The notes below the pieces were generated by a model. It was not told the origin of the DNA and made no database searches. It worked only from the letters and a program-made list of their open reading frames with translations. From the NCBI GenBank assembly GCA_008931825.1, contig QXVZ01004732.1, forward strand, positions 1-29,284: 29,284 nucleotides of DNA, in the 5' to 3' direction. Positions 9,487 to 21,800 of the stretch are shown here, in pieces. The position numbers were made by a program, and so were the translations under genes. Position 1 is the first letter of the stretch. Each line of letters opens with the position of its first letter. The stretch comes from Phallusia fumigata. Taxonomy: Eukaryota > Chordata > Ascidiacea > Phlebobranchia > Ascidiidae.

Positions 9487-12400
9487 ATGGCAGTTTCAGC
9501 CGGACAAAAGTTTTTTCACTTCTTAATATTGATATTTCTCTGTATCGGGTTCTACACAGTTCGCTTTGATACTGAGGAGGACAAATGTGTCATGACCTAT
9601 ATGTACGAACATCCACAATATGCAAAGGTAAACTTTTAACACTGTTTTGTTAAACCTTTTAACACGGCTTTGAACGAGCACAAAATGTAACCTTGTTATT
9701 TAACTTTCAGATTCTTAAAATGTTGTTTTTTAAGGCAAATGAAAGAAACACCAATTTCCAGTTGCGTATGATTTTATTGGCACTACAAATACTATGCTTG
9801 CATATTTGTAGCTTTGCTATGGTGTTTGATTCTTATCTAATGTAAATCTCAAATAAAATTGGGTAACTTACATTTAATACTTTTGGAAAAATTAATGAAA
9901 ATCTATGCCTTAATGATAGTTTAGAAATAGGCAAAATGTAGCAGAAAAAATGTCAGCTGGTTGTGTACCCCCGTATCACATGAAAATACCAAATGTTTTA
10001 CACACAATAATCCATTGTTTAAATTTCAAGTTAATTGACATTTTTATACATGACTGTCATAAAAATATTTTGACAAATAAAGCTTTCACCTAGGTTCCAC
10101 TGAAGCCATCAGTTGAATCAGCCTTTCCAAACTACAATCTTTATTTGTATGGAGAAGGTCAATACTTTGAGCAAGTTAAAAACTTGCAGTTACATGGAGT
10201 TCCAGTCTTGTACATTCCAGGACATGGAGGTAGTTACAAACAGGTAAGAGTGAAATACAAGCAACTATCTTAACTGTATGTTAACTAAAGGCAGATATTG
10301 TTTTATAGGCCCGTTCAATTGGTTCTGTGCTACTTTGGAAGCACATACACAAACCAGGTATAAATCACTTCAATGTCTTTACTGTTGACTTGAATGGGGA
10401 ACTTGTTGCGTTCTATGGAGGAACACTTGAGGAACAAACCAAATTTATAAATATTTGCATCAAGCAGATTCTCTCACTTTATTCAGCCGAGGTAAAGCCG
10501 AAATCAGTCGCTATTGTGGGGCATTCAATGGGGGGAATTATAGCAAGAGGTGTATTTATGTTACCCGACTTTGACCAAACCTCTATAAGCACAATTATAA
10601 TGCTAGCAACCCCAAACTTATCCCCAGTGGTAAGTGTAGATAAGTACATTGCTGACTATTATGAAAAGGTGAACTGTTTCTGGCTCATACATGCAGACAC
10701 TTTAAGAGATGTTTCAATTGTTTCTATCGGTGGTGGTCCAAGAGATTACCAGGTGCCACAAGCCCTCACAAGGTTGCCAGTTAAAAGCAGCACCAACACT
10801 TACTCAACATTGGCTACTGCTGTACCAAAAGTCCATGTATCCACCGAACATCAAACCATAGTGTGGTGCAATCAACTAGTTTTGGTGACTGCCCGATTTC
10901 TTGTGGACATGCTTTCACCTGACACCAAGCAATTAACTGAGGATGTCATGAAGAGAACCACACTAATGAATTATCACTTCAGACAAAATCCTGGTTCAGG
11001 GGTGGTCCCAAAAAGTTATAAGCTCCGTAAAGTTAGACTATCACCAGCATATTATTGGTCAGAGGTAAATGAATATTTTTGGTCTTGTGACAAACATGCT
11101 GCTGGGCAGGGAACTTATTTTTCTTTTTCTATTGACAAGTTGGTTGAAACCAATTCAGCTAACTTTGTCGGTCGCACTGATTCTAAGCGTGAAAAATGGA
11201 TAATTGCCTGCAAAATGGAACAGGGTACAAAATGCACAGAAGGTTTTGATCTGTCGGGAAAAGCGTTTACTACACAGAAGTATCGAATCATACATCTAGA
11301 TCTCATGGAGCTCAGGGAACAGGGTTATACACATATAATTTTTCCAATGACAAAATCCTCACCTACCACTGTTCTTGATGTAAACAGCTTGTCTGATCTT
11401 GAAAAAACTACTCGAGTGCCAGTTCCGCATGTTTTCTCCAACTTATGGACATGGAACAGGGGCTACTTTGTTGGTATTACCTCCGACTCTTGGCCATCAA
11501 GATTTTACCATCAAATAAAACTGGATGGTTTTCAGAACATTTATCAAGCATTCAAGTTAACAGCTCATGGTAGTTCCAAGACACAACACTTGAGAGTACA
11601 AGTCCCCTGGGATGATGGACAAACCATATATGCTAAAAACAGTGTGGTTGCCTCACTACACAGCACTCCATGGAACTTGAACCAATCAGTTGTTTTGCAT
11701 GTGTACTCCGATTCTGATGAACCACTTAGTCTTGAAGTCAAAGTTGACTTTTTTCAGGTGTTAGGAGGTATTGTGCGCAACTTGGGAATCTCCTTGCCTG
11801 TTTATGTGCTAGCCAATGTTGTGCAAACCTTCATGTTTCAACTAAATCAGGTACAAGCATCGAAGCCATGCTATGCAGTTGTAGATGCTGTGGAAGTTAC
11901 AGCAAAACCTTACAAAGTCCAGCCATTTATGAGCTTGTTTAAGTATATTTATGGTGCTCGTAAATTTTCTGCCATATGGGTATCAATGCTACCCATACCT
12001 GATGCTATAACATTGGAGCGTGATAACCAACAGTGGTTCAACTTTGCTCCGCTTTTCTTGTTTCTTTTTGCAACTGAGCTGTTTGCTGTGATCCGGGTGC
12101 TACTAACCCTTGTCATGTACATAGTTAGTCCAGTTTTGTTTCGAGTATGTAAGATGCCATACATAGGCATTGTCAAAGATTCAGTTACAGTGAAATTCAT
12201 TTTGCACTCACTGGTTTTGGCAATGTGCCTGAATACTTGCAGCTCGTTTGCATTTCTGTACATGTTCATGGCATCTTTCCTTAATGTTTGCTTCCTCAGA
12301 AAAACTGCCCTTCTCAATCCAGCTAAGAAACCATCCTTGGCCGAAAAGCAGACAAGTGAAATGGAAACATCAGACACAGAAGTAAAAAAAGAAGAACCAC

Positions 12401-13027
12401 ATGAGAAATTAGAACCCACTGTTGAGAAAACTGATGACAAAAATGAAACCCCAAATGACACCAGTGATGATGCAGATTCTAAAGCAGAAACACCTAAGAA
12501 AGCAAGACGTCCCATAAATGAACCTGATCGTACCAGCCCTGAAGAGGACTGCTTCTCTGTGAATTGTATCCTTCTGCATCTGTGGTTGTGGCTGTTCCTC
12601 CTCTCTCTACCATCCTTGGGTGTCATGTTCATCAACTTTAGGTATTTAAAATATGTGAAAGTGTTTGTACAAACTGTTTATTAGCTGAAATTGACTCAAC
12701 TCAAAATATAAAATTCCAAAATTTAATTTTTGAGTGTATTTTTACTTAATCTACTGTTCACACATTTTATCATGTCTTTCCAGAGTTAAGATGAAGTTGC
12801 CAAAGGATCCATTGATCACTCAAGCAGCCATTGCATCCCTTTTATTCATTATTCAGTCCATGTTTCCTGGGTATGATGGGATAAAAACTTCCAAGCTCCA
12901 ACTTTTATCTTGGTTTAAATTTCCCACCATGGTCCTTATGGTCATGATCAGTTCCCATTCTCTTCATCGTGCTCCTTGGTTTATACTGGCCTATCTTGGG
13001 CTACATACTGTAACTCAAGTAATTTGA
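9487..13027 (+). CDS. PGAP1: PGAP1, GPI inositol-deacylase of the ER
   Basis: Four exons: 9487-9627, 10094-10243, 10309-12641 and 12784-13027. GT/AG borders and phases 0,0,2 join in frame to give 955 residues (human: 922). PGAP1 removes the acyl chain from the inositol of GPI-anchored proteins in the ER, which they need for efficient ER exit. The N-terminal membrane helix is about residues 9-25, followed by [14 protein letters not shown] and the lumenal lipase domain: [29 protein letters not shown], then the GHSMGG nucleophile elbow at 168-173 with Ser170. The [10 protein letters not shown] block carries the likely catalytic His. Several hydrophobic helices fill the C-terminal third. Between them lies a long charged loop (about residues 780-850; Glu, Lys, Asp, Thr-rich) that I judge lineage-specific. 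The ATG at 9487 is chosen because the frame upstream has no other ATG. The last exon ([12 protein letters not shown]...) continues the membrane region. Exon 3 alone carries over 80% of the protein, in contrast with the many exons in vertebrates. Confidence 0.95.
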
Positions 13028-14865
13028 TGCACACTGTTTAAATTTGGCAGTTTTTGATCCAATTTTTGTGCTATGTCCCCCATCACTCTTCCCTTTATTT
13101 AATTTTGTGGCAATATTTCAACTGTAACTTAATTGTTGAGATGACATTAATGGAGTGATTTTATTCCAGTTTCCTAATGGAATGTTCGATATCATTTGTT
13201 TTGTGTATACACTGTTGATGATTTTGCTGACTGTGTACTAAATTTTGTGCAACCAGACCCCCTGCTATTATTTACGATTTTATATTTGGTATAGGTTTCA
13301 ACCAGAGTCAGCTAAGGCTAGAGCGTGTAAGATATATACATAACATTACAAGCTACAGATATACGTTTGTTAATGTAACCTGGTCACCTTAGGTGTATTT
13401 GTGTTTCTATAATCTGGATAGATGAGCCGGAACACGACCATAAGCGCGGTGTTCGTAGTTCGCAATTAAACTTGGCTGTGCCGGATTTTTGCATATTTTT
13501 AAACATTGTAATTGTCTTCAATACAATATAAGGAAACCACGTCATTTTAGCTTGGTTCGTGATCATCTAAGTGTTTGTCCTCTCAAGTACGTGGTTGCCA
13601 TGCACGCACGATTTGGTTAGGGAGGGGTCAATGACATCTGGGGGCTGCAGAAGCTGAGGGGCTTTTTGCCTGATTATCGTTTTGATTTCAGTCTGTGTTT
13701 TTTTGTAATGTAATTTACGGCACAAGCGAATGAAAAATCAGTAAACCAGTGTTGCTTTGCGTCAAACATAGGCTAAACGGCGTAAAGTTTCTCCGTGTTG
13801 TTTTGTGTATAAAGTACGGTTACACATATTTCTGAAAAACAAATGCACAAAACTGGGTTAAGTTCAACGATCTGATATCGAAACTTTGTTGAGTTAACCT
13901 GTTTGGAAAGCTGGCATGTCACTTAGGCGATTGATGTCTGACACTCAGTTTAACGCAAACAGGATTAGACGTTTGCCACAGTTTNGTTTCGGTAAGCTAG
14001 GAAGCTTGTGGGTTACATACACCCGGTTTCAGTTTGGTTTGTTGTTTTAGTCTTTTAAGTCAGGATTTCATGTGTGGATCAAGATTCAAGCTTTCTAAAC
14101 TCACTCATGTGGAAATAAACATCCTGTCTGCAAATCTATTTGAGTCCAATAATCTTTTTGGCGTTTTTGGTTTGTCAATCAGTACAAACATTTTTTTATT
14201 CATAGATTCTGCAAATAATACAAATGTTAAGTGTGGAAAATAAGTGCGTGACCAGTTGTCAATTGCAAATTGCTAAAGAAACAATTCCTTCTCTTTTGAA
14301 AGATGTGTTTCAAATTCAATAGTTATAAACTTGAATGTGATCACCATTTTTCTCTTTTACGTTTATTCCATTATTGATGCAAATATTTCCTGTGTTAAAA
14401 CGAATGCATCAAACAACAGATATTGCAGTTAGCAATGTGATGAAAAGTTAACGTAGTTACAAGTCCAAACATTAGTAACAGTGCCAAGGCAAAAGTTTAT
14501 TTCTTCGTCATTTCGCCATCGGCAACAATGACTAGTGACATGGACTGGCCTATTTTTATCGGCGCAGTCACCAAGAGCGGAAACTGGGCATTGGAAACAG
14601 GAAAATCTCAGCTGTTATTTCCTTTGCTCGTGGTCTTGGTATACTGGGAGCAATGGTTCGTAGCACGGAATCATATGCGATGTGTGACTGTTGCGTCGCT
14701 TGGCCTGTTTTGTTGAACTTCTTGGGCGTCATAGAAGTTCGTGACGTATTTTTTTGTGATGTTGCGGTTGGCGTGGAATCGGCGTGACGCTTTGTAGGTC
14801 AGGGAAAGTTGATGTCCTTCTCCTTGGTTCTGCACCTTGGCCTGAAACTGCTTATGTATGTAAAA
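13028..14865. other. Gene-free stretch after PGAP1
   Basis: This stretch starts with the PGAP1 3'UTR. No AATAAA was found in the first 400 bp; an ATTAAA is at about 13465. A single N stands at 13984. Open frames are short; the one with an ATG at 14528 (62 codons, hydrophobic middle) has no recognised homology and no clear splice partner. I see no RNA gene. Confidence 0.55.
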
Positions 14866-15027
14866 GTTAACGTTTTACAATGTTCAATAACAACATTTGA
14901 TTCCCCCCCAATACTTAAAAGCTTTTGGTAGACATTTTTTGTCAAACTTAAGCACAAAAATTGTATTATGAAAGCCTAGTATTGAGAGCAAATCAAATGT
15001 TGTTGTTGAACATTGTAAAACGTAAAC
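14866..15027. repeat. 162-bp fold-back inverted repeat, MITE-like
   Basis: The 37-base left end (14866-14902) and the 37-base right end (14991-15027) are inverted copies with two mismatches. The shared core is ACGTTTTACAATGTTCAA. Complementarity continues inward with small gaps: the caatact...gcttt block at about 14909-14935 pairs with aaagc...agtattg at about 14970-14985, and the runs atttttt and caaaaat pair next. The centre is the palindrome CTTAAG at 14947-14952. The whole element can therefore fold as one long hairpin. It has no coding capacity. I see no convincing target-site duplication. A non-autonomous fold-back DNA transposon is the likeliest reading; a hairpin-RNA source is the alternative. 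Confidence 0.75.
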
Positions 15028-18000
15028 TAAGAATATGTGAACCAGGACATGGTTCATAGACACGATCTTCACTTGCCCTTGTTAAAATGAAACTAGTTAC
15101 CATGTAAACACATTACCTTTTAAATTTAAGTCATTTATAGTCCCGAAAAGCCCTGTTGTTCCATTGTTATCTCTGACAACTGGCGCAATTCTGGCCAATG
15201 GCCATTTACGCTTTACTGACAATTGCATGTGTTTAACTTAAGTCAGCAAATGTTGCAAGGCTCTCATTGTGAGGTATACTACAGTGTAAAGTGCAGTCTA
15301 ACTGCCCAACTTGCACATTTCCATTCCGTTCGAGATGTAGCCTAAGTGTTTTGGAAATATCCATTGCGGGGCGTCATTGCAAACACAACTCGTCCCGGAC
15401 ATGTTACGAGTTGTCAAAACGGGAAGCTTGCTTTCCTATACATCCTACTGAAGACAAGCGTACACAAAGACCTACCAATCGGTTGATAGATCCGCTTTGT
15501 GTCACACCTGCCACGTGTTGGAAAACTGCCGAGCGCTTAGTCGTGATTGACAGAAAACCTCACTGTCCCAGCCCCAGCGTGTAACGTTACCCATCACCAC
15601 TTACCCAAACTCTTCACTGAGATTCCCAAACGGCTACACGTCGGCGCTCGCAAACAAGGCAAGGCCTGTATGTCTGCATGACGGCTATTTAATAATCACT
15701 GCGCTACCGTTTAGCCTCTGTTGTGCCCAAAAGCCCAGCCGGACCCAAGTGGTGCTCGTAACGCGATATTGCGAGCAATCTTCCCCAGGAAACCGCGGTT
15801 GTTTTGGGCCAGAGCCAGGTAATTTGATTTGCAATCTGGCCGTGCGCTTTAATCTATACGGCCCCCGTCGCGATAGAGATCAGCAATTGGCCCAGTTCAG
15901 CCAAGCGCGACGGGGTGTCTGTCTATCTGAAGTAGTAGCCACTGTAACAGATCAAGTGGTTGAGATTCTGGGGGAAAAACTGTAACGGATCAAATATGTC
16001 TTGAGTAGAAACTCAACGCGCTGTCACCACGTTTCAAAGAGATGGCATTTGACAAATTGCATGCGCTACATCTAAATGTTTTTTTGCTTGACCCGTATAA
16101 GTCCCTGTAGACGCGCAAATACATACGTACGCACTAATGTTGAATGAAACCGTGGCCCACCAAATCTCCGAACACAGACATACGATTTCGTGGCATATTT
16201 TTTAATTCCAATTTCATTTCACAGCGTTGTTACTCGAAATCCTAATTCCACGGTCACTGCTTTGTTTTCACGTAGAAATTTTTTTTATTTGGTCACCATA
16301 TAGCCCACTAGTTACCAACAAAGGGACCTACCCCATCGATGAGGTGTGGCAACATTTTTGGTGGGGCGGCATAAAAGTATGTTTTGTGTTCGTGTGAAGG
16401 TGATCATACGCAGCATGGTGTGTGTGGTGGATCATTGTGAGTCGTACGATTGTTTCGAAAATCGTAGTTGGGTGTGGGACAAAGAAATAAGGTTGAAAAA
16501 GCACTGGCCCATCTGGCACTCGCAACCCTGGACATTTCAGTCCAGTTATTATCAGCTTATAGGACATTAACCGTTTTCGAAGCGAATAGGCGTCGCAAAT
16601 TCGGCGACTACATCTCAATTATTCCAGTCAAATCGCCATTTTTTCACGTATCTTTTATTGCAGCGCATCACGTTGGCTTTAATAATTAATGAAAGCACAC
16701 CTGCTCGACTTTTTATCCGGCTCGTATACGCGTCGAGCATATGTCCACGTTCCGGAAACAAGTTGTTAGGGTGTAGTGACTACGGCTGTGAACGTTTCTA
16801 TTGTGGAAACGTCTGTCTTGGTATCTGGGATTTTATGAATGACGCCCTGTGAAAGGGTTGAATGACATGCCCTGAAACCGCAATTCGACATGATCCAAAT
16901 TTATTTCTGACAACAAGTTTAATGTCACATATGTTGTGGGTTGACTTTGCAAGTTTGGGAAATGGGTTTTGCTGTTTTTAGCCCATACATTTTTTGTTGG
17001 TTGTTAATTTTAAAGCAATCATTTAGTTATTTACCGATTTCAAACAAATGTCCATTTGCGATCCAACCATAGTCACAAGGAAATTGTTTTATATTGTCAA
17101 AATTCCTAATGCCCTTTTTTCTAACTTCAATGGACCGTTTGAGCAAGTTCCAGGGCATTTATGTAGTTTTGCTAGCACTATCAGCTCAACACAACCCTTT
17201 TCAATGGTTTGCACAAAGCCACTACCAATCCCACATATGATAGATTCTAGGCCACCTAACCTCAACATCTAAACCTTCGGTCAAAATCGCCATACGATTT
17301 CCATATCGGCCGGAAATAAGGTATACAGGGCATCGTTACGCCATGCGTGTACAAAGGTTTCGAGGCTAATAACGGGACATAAAATTTTAGCGTGTCTGAT
17401 TTCGACACCTAGTAATATAGAATTTGGGCGATGACAGGAAGTAGGAGAGGTCCCCCTGGATTTAATACTTGTTTTACGTACAACGTTTACTGCTGTGTGA
17501 AAAGATGCGCTGCTGGGAAGCAAAAATGCGAGGATGATTGCAATGGCGATTGATGATTTAGCGCAAAACTGCTTGCTTTAGAATGTGTGTGGCATTGGTT
17601 ACTCAGTATTTGCATGTAAACTGTCTAACAAACTTACCAAGGTTGCTTAAGAGTGTTTTTAAGTGTATACTGCCATGAGATTTTTGTCACAGTTACATCT
17701 CATTTGTGTATTTTTTTTACATTTGTTTTGCAGCCCTGACATTACCTTGTTTCTACGGACAAGCATATAGGCTAATCATATACAAAAATACCAACCATGG
17801 CATGACCTAAACCATTGGACAATGCGGCCATTATCCAACATTGCAGTCGCTAGTTGGGACACAGTGTCGCCTACCTCTATGTTTACCAGTGTCCATTTCA
17901 TGCTCTACACGTTGCAAATCAGTTGTCTAACGTCACGCACGTTATCTAGCGCATCACTCGTCAATCAGCGAGGGCTGGGCCACCCTGAGTGGACGAGGCA

Positions 18001-18446
18001 AAAAATTGGTTCTGTCACCTTCGCCACAACCCGTTTTAGCCGTTCTATAGCCCTTATACCCCGGGGATACGCCAAACTTGCTGTGGCTGTATTGTCCTTG
18101 TTAATCTCTGGAGCTCGCTGCATCCATGTTGTTTTCGTGGTTGTTGTTTAAAGGGTAATTGCTTCTTGGTGGTTACAAGCCCGACGCTGCGGATTTTGAA
18201 GAGGGATTGATTATCTTCAGGTTGCAATTTAGCGGTTAGGTTCTTGTGTAACTTAGCTGGTACTTTTAACACTAATTTTTTTGTCTATACCACACCTCAG
18301 CGAACTCGATATATTCAATGAAGAACGGTCAATAAAATTTAACTTGGTAAATTGGCTTTTATCTTGAGAATGTTTCAGTCATGATATGGCAACATTATGT
18401 TTGTGACCTAATTGGCTGTTGCGCATATTTAACTTTTACTGCAACA
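15028..18446. other. Gene-free stretch
   Basis: About 3.4 kb without a recognisable gene. The part at roughly 15400-16000 is richer in CpG and GC than its surroundings, and open frames there (15291-15584, 15749-15985) lack homology and, for the first, an ATG. Other frames are below 110 codons and read as non-coding. I see no tRNA, snRNA or rRNA. Confidence 0.5.
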
Positions 18447-18877
18447 AATCTTGTTTGCACTGTTTTGACAACTAACCACTACAAATCTTGTAAAACTAAC
18501 TGTGCCACTATCTAAATGTACACATTCATACTGTTTAAGGGTTTATTCAGCAGTTTAACATTGTTTCATCTGTATATTTTGGGCGATAAGTTTCTCTAAC
18601 TGTTGCAACGGGGTAACCATTGGTTAAATTTAAAGCCAGCAGAAAATAGTTGTTGAGTTTTNAATCTTGTTTGCACTGTTTTGACAACTAACCACTACAA
18701 ATCTTGTAAAACTAACTGTGCCACTATCTAAATGTACACATTCATACTGTTTAAGGGTTTATTCAGCAGTTTAACATTGTTTCATCTGTATATTTTGGGC
18801 GATAAGTTTCTCTAACTGTTGCAACGGGGTAACCATTGGTTAAATTTAAAGCCAGCAGAAAATAGTTGTTGAGTTTT
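18447..18877. repeat. Perfect 215-bp tandem duplication split by one N
   Basis: Bases 18447-18661 and 18663-18877 are identical over 215 bases by direct reading, and the single N at 18662 lies exactly between them. Both copies start AATCTTGTTTGCACTG and end GTTGAGTTTT. There is no coding frame through it. An N exactly at the junction of two identical copies suggests two overlapping contigs joined without merging, not a biological tandem repeat. Confidence 0.95.
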
Positions 18878-21800
18878 GTGCCGTTTTATTCAATGGTATC
18901 GATCCAAAAATGTTTAGATGCTTCAAAATACACTTTCAAGGTCGGTTAGTTATCACCCGCACCACTAATGGTTGTATCTGCGGCCTCAAATTATCAATCT
19001 CCTACGCACACTGATTACACAAAACATTGTCCGTGGCTTGCAATGCAAGCGGATTCGGAAGTGTGGATTGCTCTGCCTACGTGGCTGTGTCAGTTCCCAT
19101 GCTAACTTCCTAATGCTGTTTGTAGATTTAGGCGTTTTTTCGTTTTGGCATGGGTGGTGTGATTGTGTGTTTGAAAATGAGGCTATTGCAATTGTTTCAT
19201 ATTCAAAGCTCAACTTTGCTTCAGGTTATAGGTAAATTTACGAATTTCTTTACGGCTATGGAAATGTCAATTCAGCAGGCCGTAAACGCGTCATTATCTT
19301 TAGAGCTAGTTGGCAAGGTAGAGACTTTTTTTTACAAACAAACAAGTTTGTACAATCAAATTCAAAAGCACAAAAAATACCTCATAATTCATTTATATAG
19401 ATGCTTCGAATGGGATGAATTTTTCGAAGGTTTACAGCATTTATTCACCATTTTGCACCTTTTGGTCCTAAACACAGTGCGATACCTTGATGGCTGGCTC
19501 AAAATCGTGTGTTAACTTTGCCGATTCTGTGCCCATTTTTTTCCTTTCATACCTCGCCTGCTAATGTTTTGAGTAGCAGATTTGTCAAACACGGCGCAAA
19601 TGTCAGCGTTCACGGGGTTACAGACGGGTGACGTTTATTTCTCGGCGCCTGCACTTAGCCGTAACACAACGCCAAGGCATTAATTTCACGCGCTTCCAAG
19701 TATAAGTTACGTCAGATTTTCAGCGCACTCAGCAACGCCGCTGGTTTTGTAAATCCAAAAAAATAAAACTATATTAAGACACACAGTAAGCTGTCATTAG
19801 CGGACTGTTACAATCGCAGATTAACGTGGCATTGACTTGTCAAGATTCAAGTGATCATGTCAGACCAATACCTGTGGTTATGGTGGCGGTTTTGCGTATG
19901 GTTGAATACCAAAGTTTCGGAGTGCATACAATGTATAGGACCGTTGTATTGGCTGACAGCTGTTAATTTGCCGCGTGCTTAAACCGCCAATAAATGTTAT
20001 GGTCATGGTACTACAAGGCATTGGGTATATTTATTGAAGTGCTTGAGAACCGAAATTTACCCGTCCGTGCCGTATACAACGTGTCACTTAGAAATAGATA
20101 GGCCTTATGTGTTTGATATTTGATAAAAAAACAACTTGCTTGATTACAGTGAAAAAACAATAACAAATAAATTACCCTGCATCATAGTACAGATTTTTAT
20201 TCTTGTTTGAACGCTAAAGCTTTGAAAAAACGTTTAAAAGTTACAGCTAATCATTCTCCGTCCAATTAGAACCTTAATTAGCCTTTTGAATGTGTTTTAG
20301 CTACATCAGTCGCTTTTTAATTAGATGACATTGCATTTTATGCACAATGAAATATGGCTGACTACACACACACAGTCGCATTGTCCGCAAGTACTACTTT
20401 GCAACAGCAAACTATAGGGGCTTGTAGTAGGGCATTTCTGAACTTCTGGTTTAATGAATACACGGAATATGTTACAGAAATGTGGTTTTCGATGCTTTTT
20501 GACTGCACCCCTGCTTGACATTTTACCAAGTAGCTTTGTCGGTAATGATAAAACTCTTCCAGCTGTGAAGCGTTAAATGAAATCTTACTCCCGATCGCCC
20601 GCTGTTGTGGGTTTTCGGCACGCTTCAGCCTTGTGTGACTAGCACATACCGAAACGAAGCCCCCTTGCACATGCACAACCGTGACACAACATAATGTCAT
20701 CCGTTCAAATGAAGATTCGACGGCCCGTCACAAGGAATGTATTAATTTCCTTGGACCATGAGCATCGGTTAAAATATTGTGGGTCCACTTGACTTTGTTT
20801 GTGTCATTTTTGCTCCTTGTGGGAGAAAATAACGTTGAGTTGGTTATGATCTTTTTTATGCAGCCAGCAAGGCGTTGCTTGTCTTATTTCAGTAAACTTG
20901 GACAACCGTTAATTCTCCTGTCGGTTTTGTCAGATGAAACAACTCAAGCAGGTCATATCCCTGTATTTTCTGTTCCGTAAGGTTTGTGGTTGTGGTTTTA
21001 ATGCGTTTGGGGCACCCCTTTTGGACTATGCATGGGTCAAACAATGCACATCGGGTGTCTTGATTATTAATGAGTCAACTAGGCGTCTTGGTGTGGGCAA
21101 AAGACACAGTTTTGTTTGGCGAAGTAAAAATGTATTTCCTGGTTCCCTGAGCTGGCAGCTGATTCACTGTCACACAGCTAACGTAAAGTCTTCACTGTGG
21201 TGTCCTTCGTTTGACCTTGCCGAAAAAGCACACGTGATTGTATAATGCGACATCGGTGCCAATGTTTATCTTGGCTTTCCGGCGTAAATAAAAAACATTT
21301 CAACGAAAAATTGGACATGATTTCCCGCGGGGGTGCGGTCAAATTGTCAAAACAATCGTCGCGACCTTACATTAGCCCAAATCGATAAATAATTTCTTCA
21401 TGAAAATGCGCTGCCTTTGAGTTTTGAGTGCTCATACTTTGCTTTCAACAATTTTTCACGGTTGCCTTACGAACCGGCGGCGCTATCTCCATGAAATCTA
21501 TAATCACCGCTGCGAGGTTTTGATAAGCCCGACATCGTCAGCAGCCTGCACTAGGGGACCCGAACTAAAGCAACAGGTCTTACACAGGTTTCGCATTGCC
21601 CTAATGTCCCTACATGTCGTCTCGACGGGAATGTTAATGAGACCACGTCACCATCGATAAAACATGAACTTACCCTCGGGCGAAAAAACAGCGGGATCAA
21701 GGTGTAATGCAAAGGCCCCTGAATTCATGATGTAATCTGCGTCACTTTCTTTGCTTGTGCAAGGCCCGTGCATTCCAAAACACAATAGGGTTTGTGTTCT

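Noticed and set aside
11949..12635. 228-codon open frame on the minus strand
   Set aside because: It lies wholly antisense to the long PGAP1 exon and shares its codon phase pattern; a shadow of a real gene with no recognised domain.
14528..14716. 62-codon ATG frame with a hydrophobic middle
   Set aside because: Too short to separate from chance, with no splice donor, domain or promoter context I can defend.
15291..15584. 97-codon cysteine-containing plus-strand frame
   Set aside because: The frame begins with GTG, not ATG, and shows no domain; its openness probably reflects the locally higher GC content.
19150..19515. 121-codon plus-strand ATG frame
   Set aside because: No recognised domain or clear splice partner; frames this long are expected by chance in this many kilobases of AT-rich DNA.
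20362..20700. 112-codon minus-strand ATG frame
   Set aside because: Same reasoning: no domain or clear promoter, and a chance-range length.
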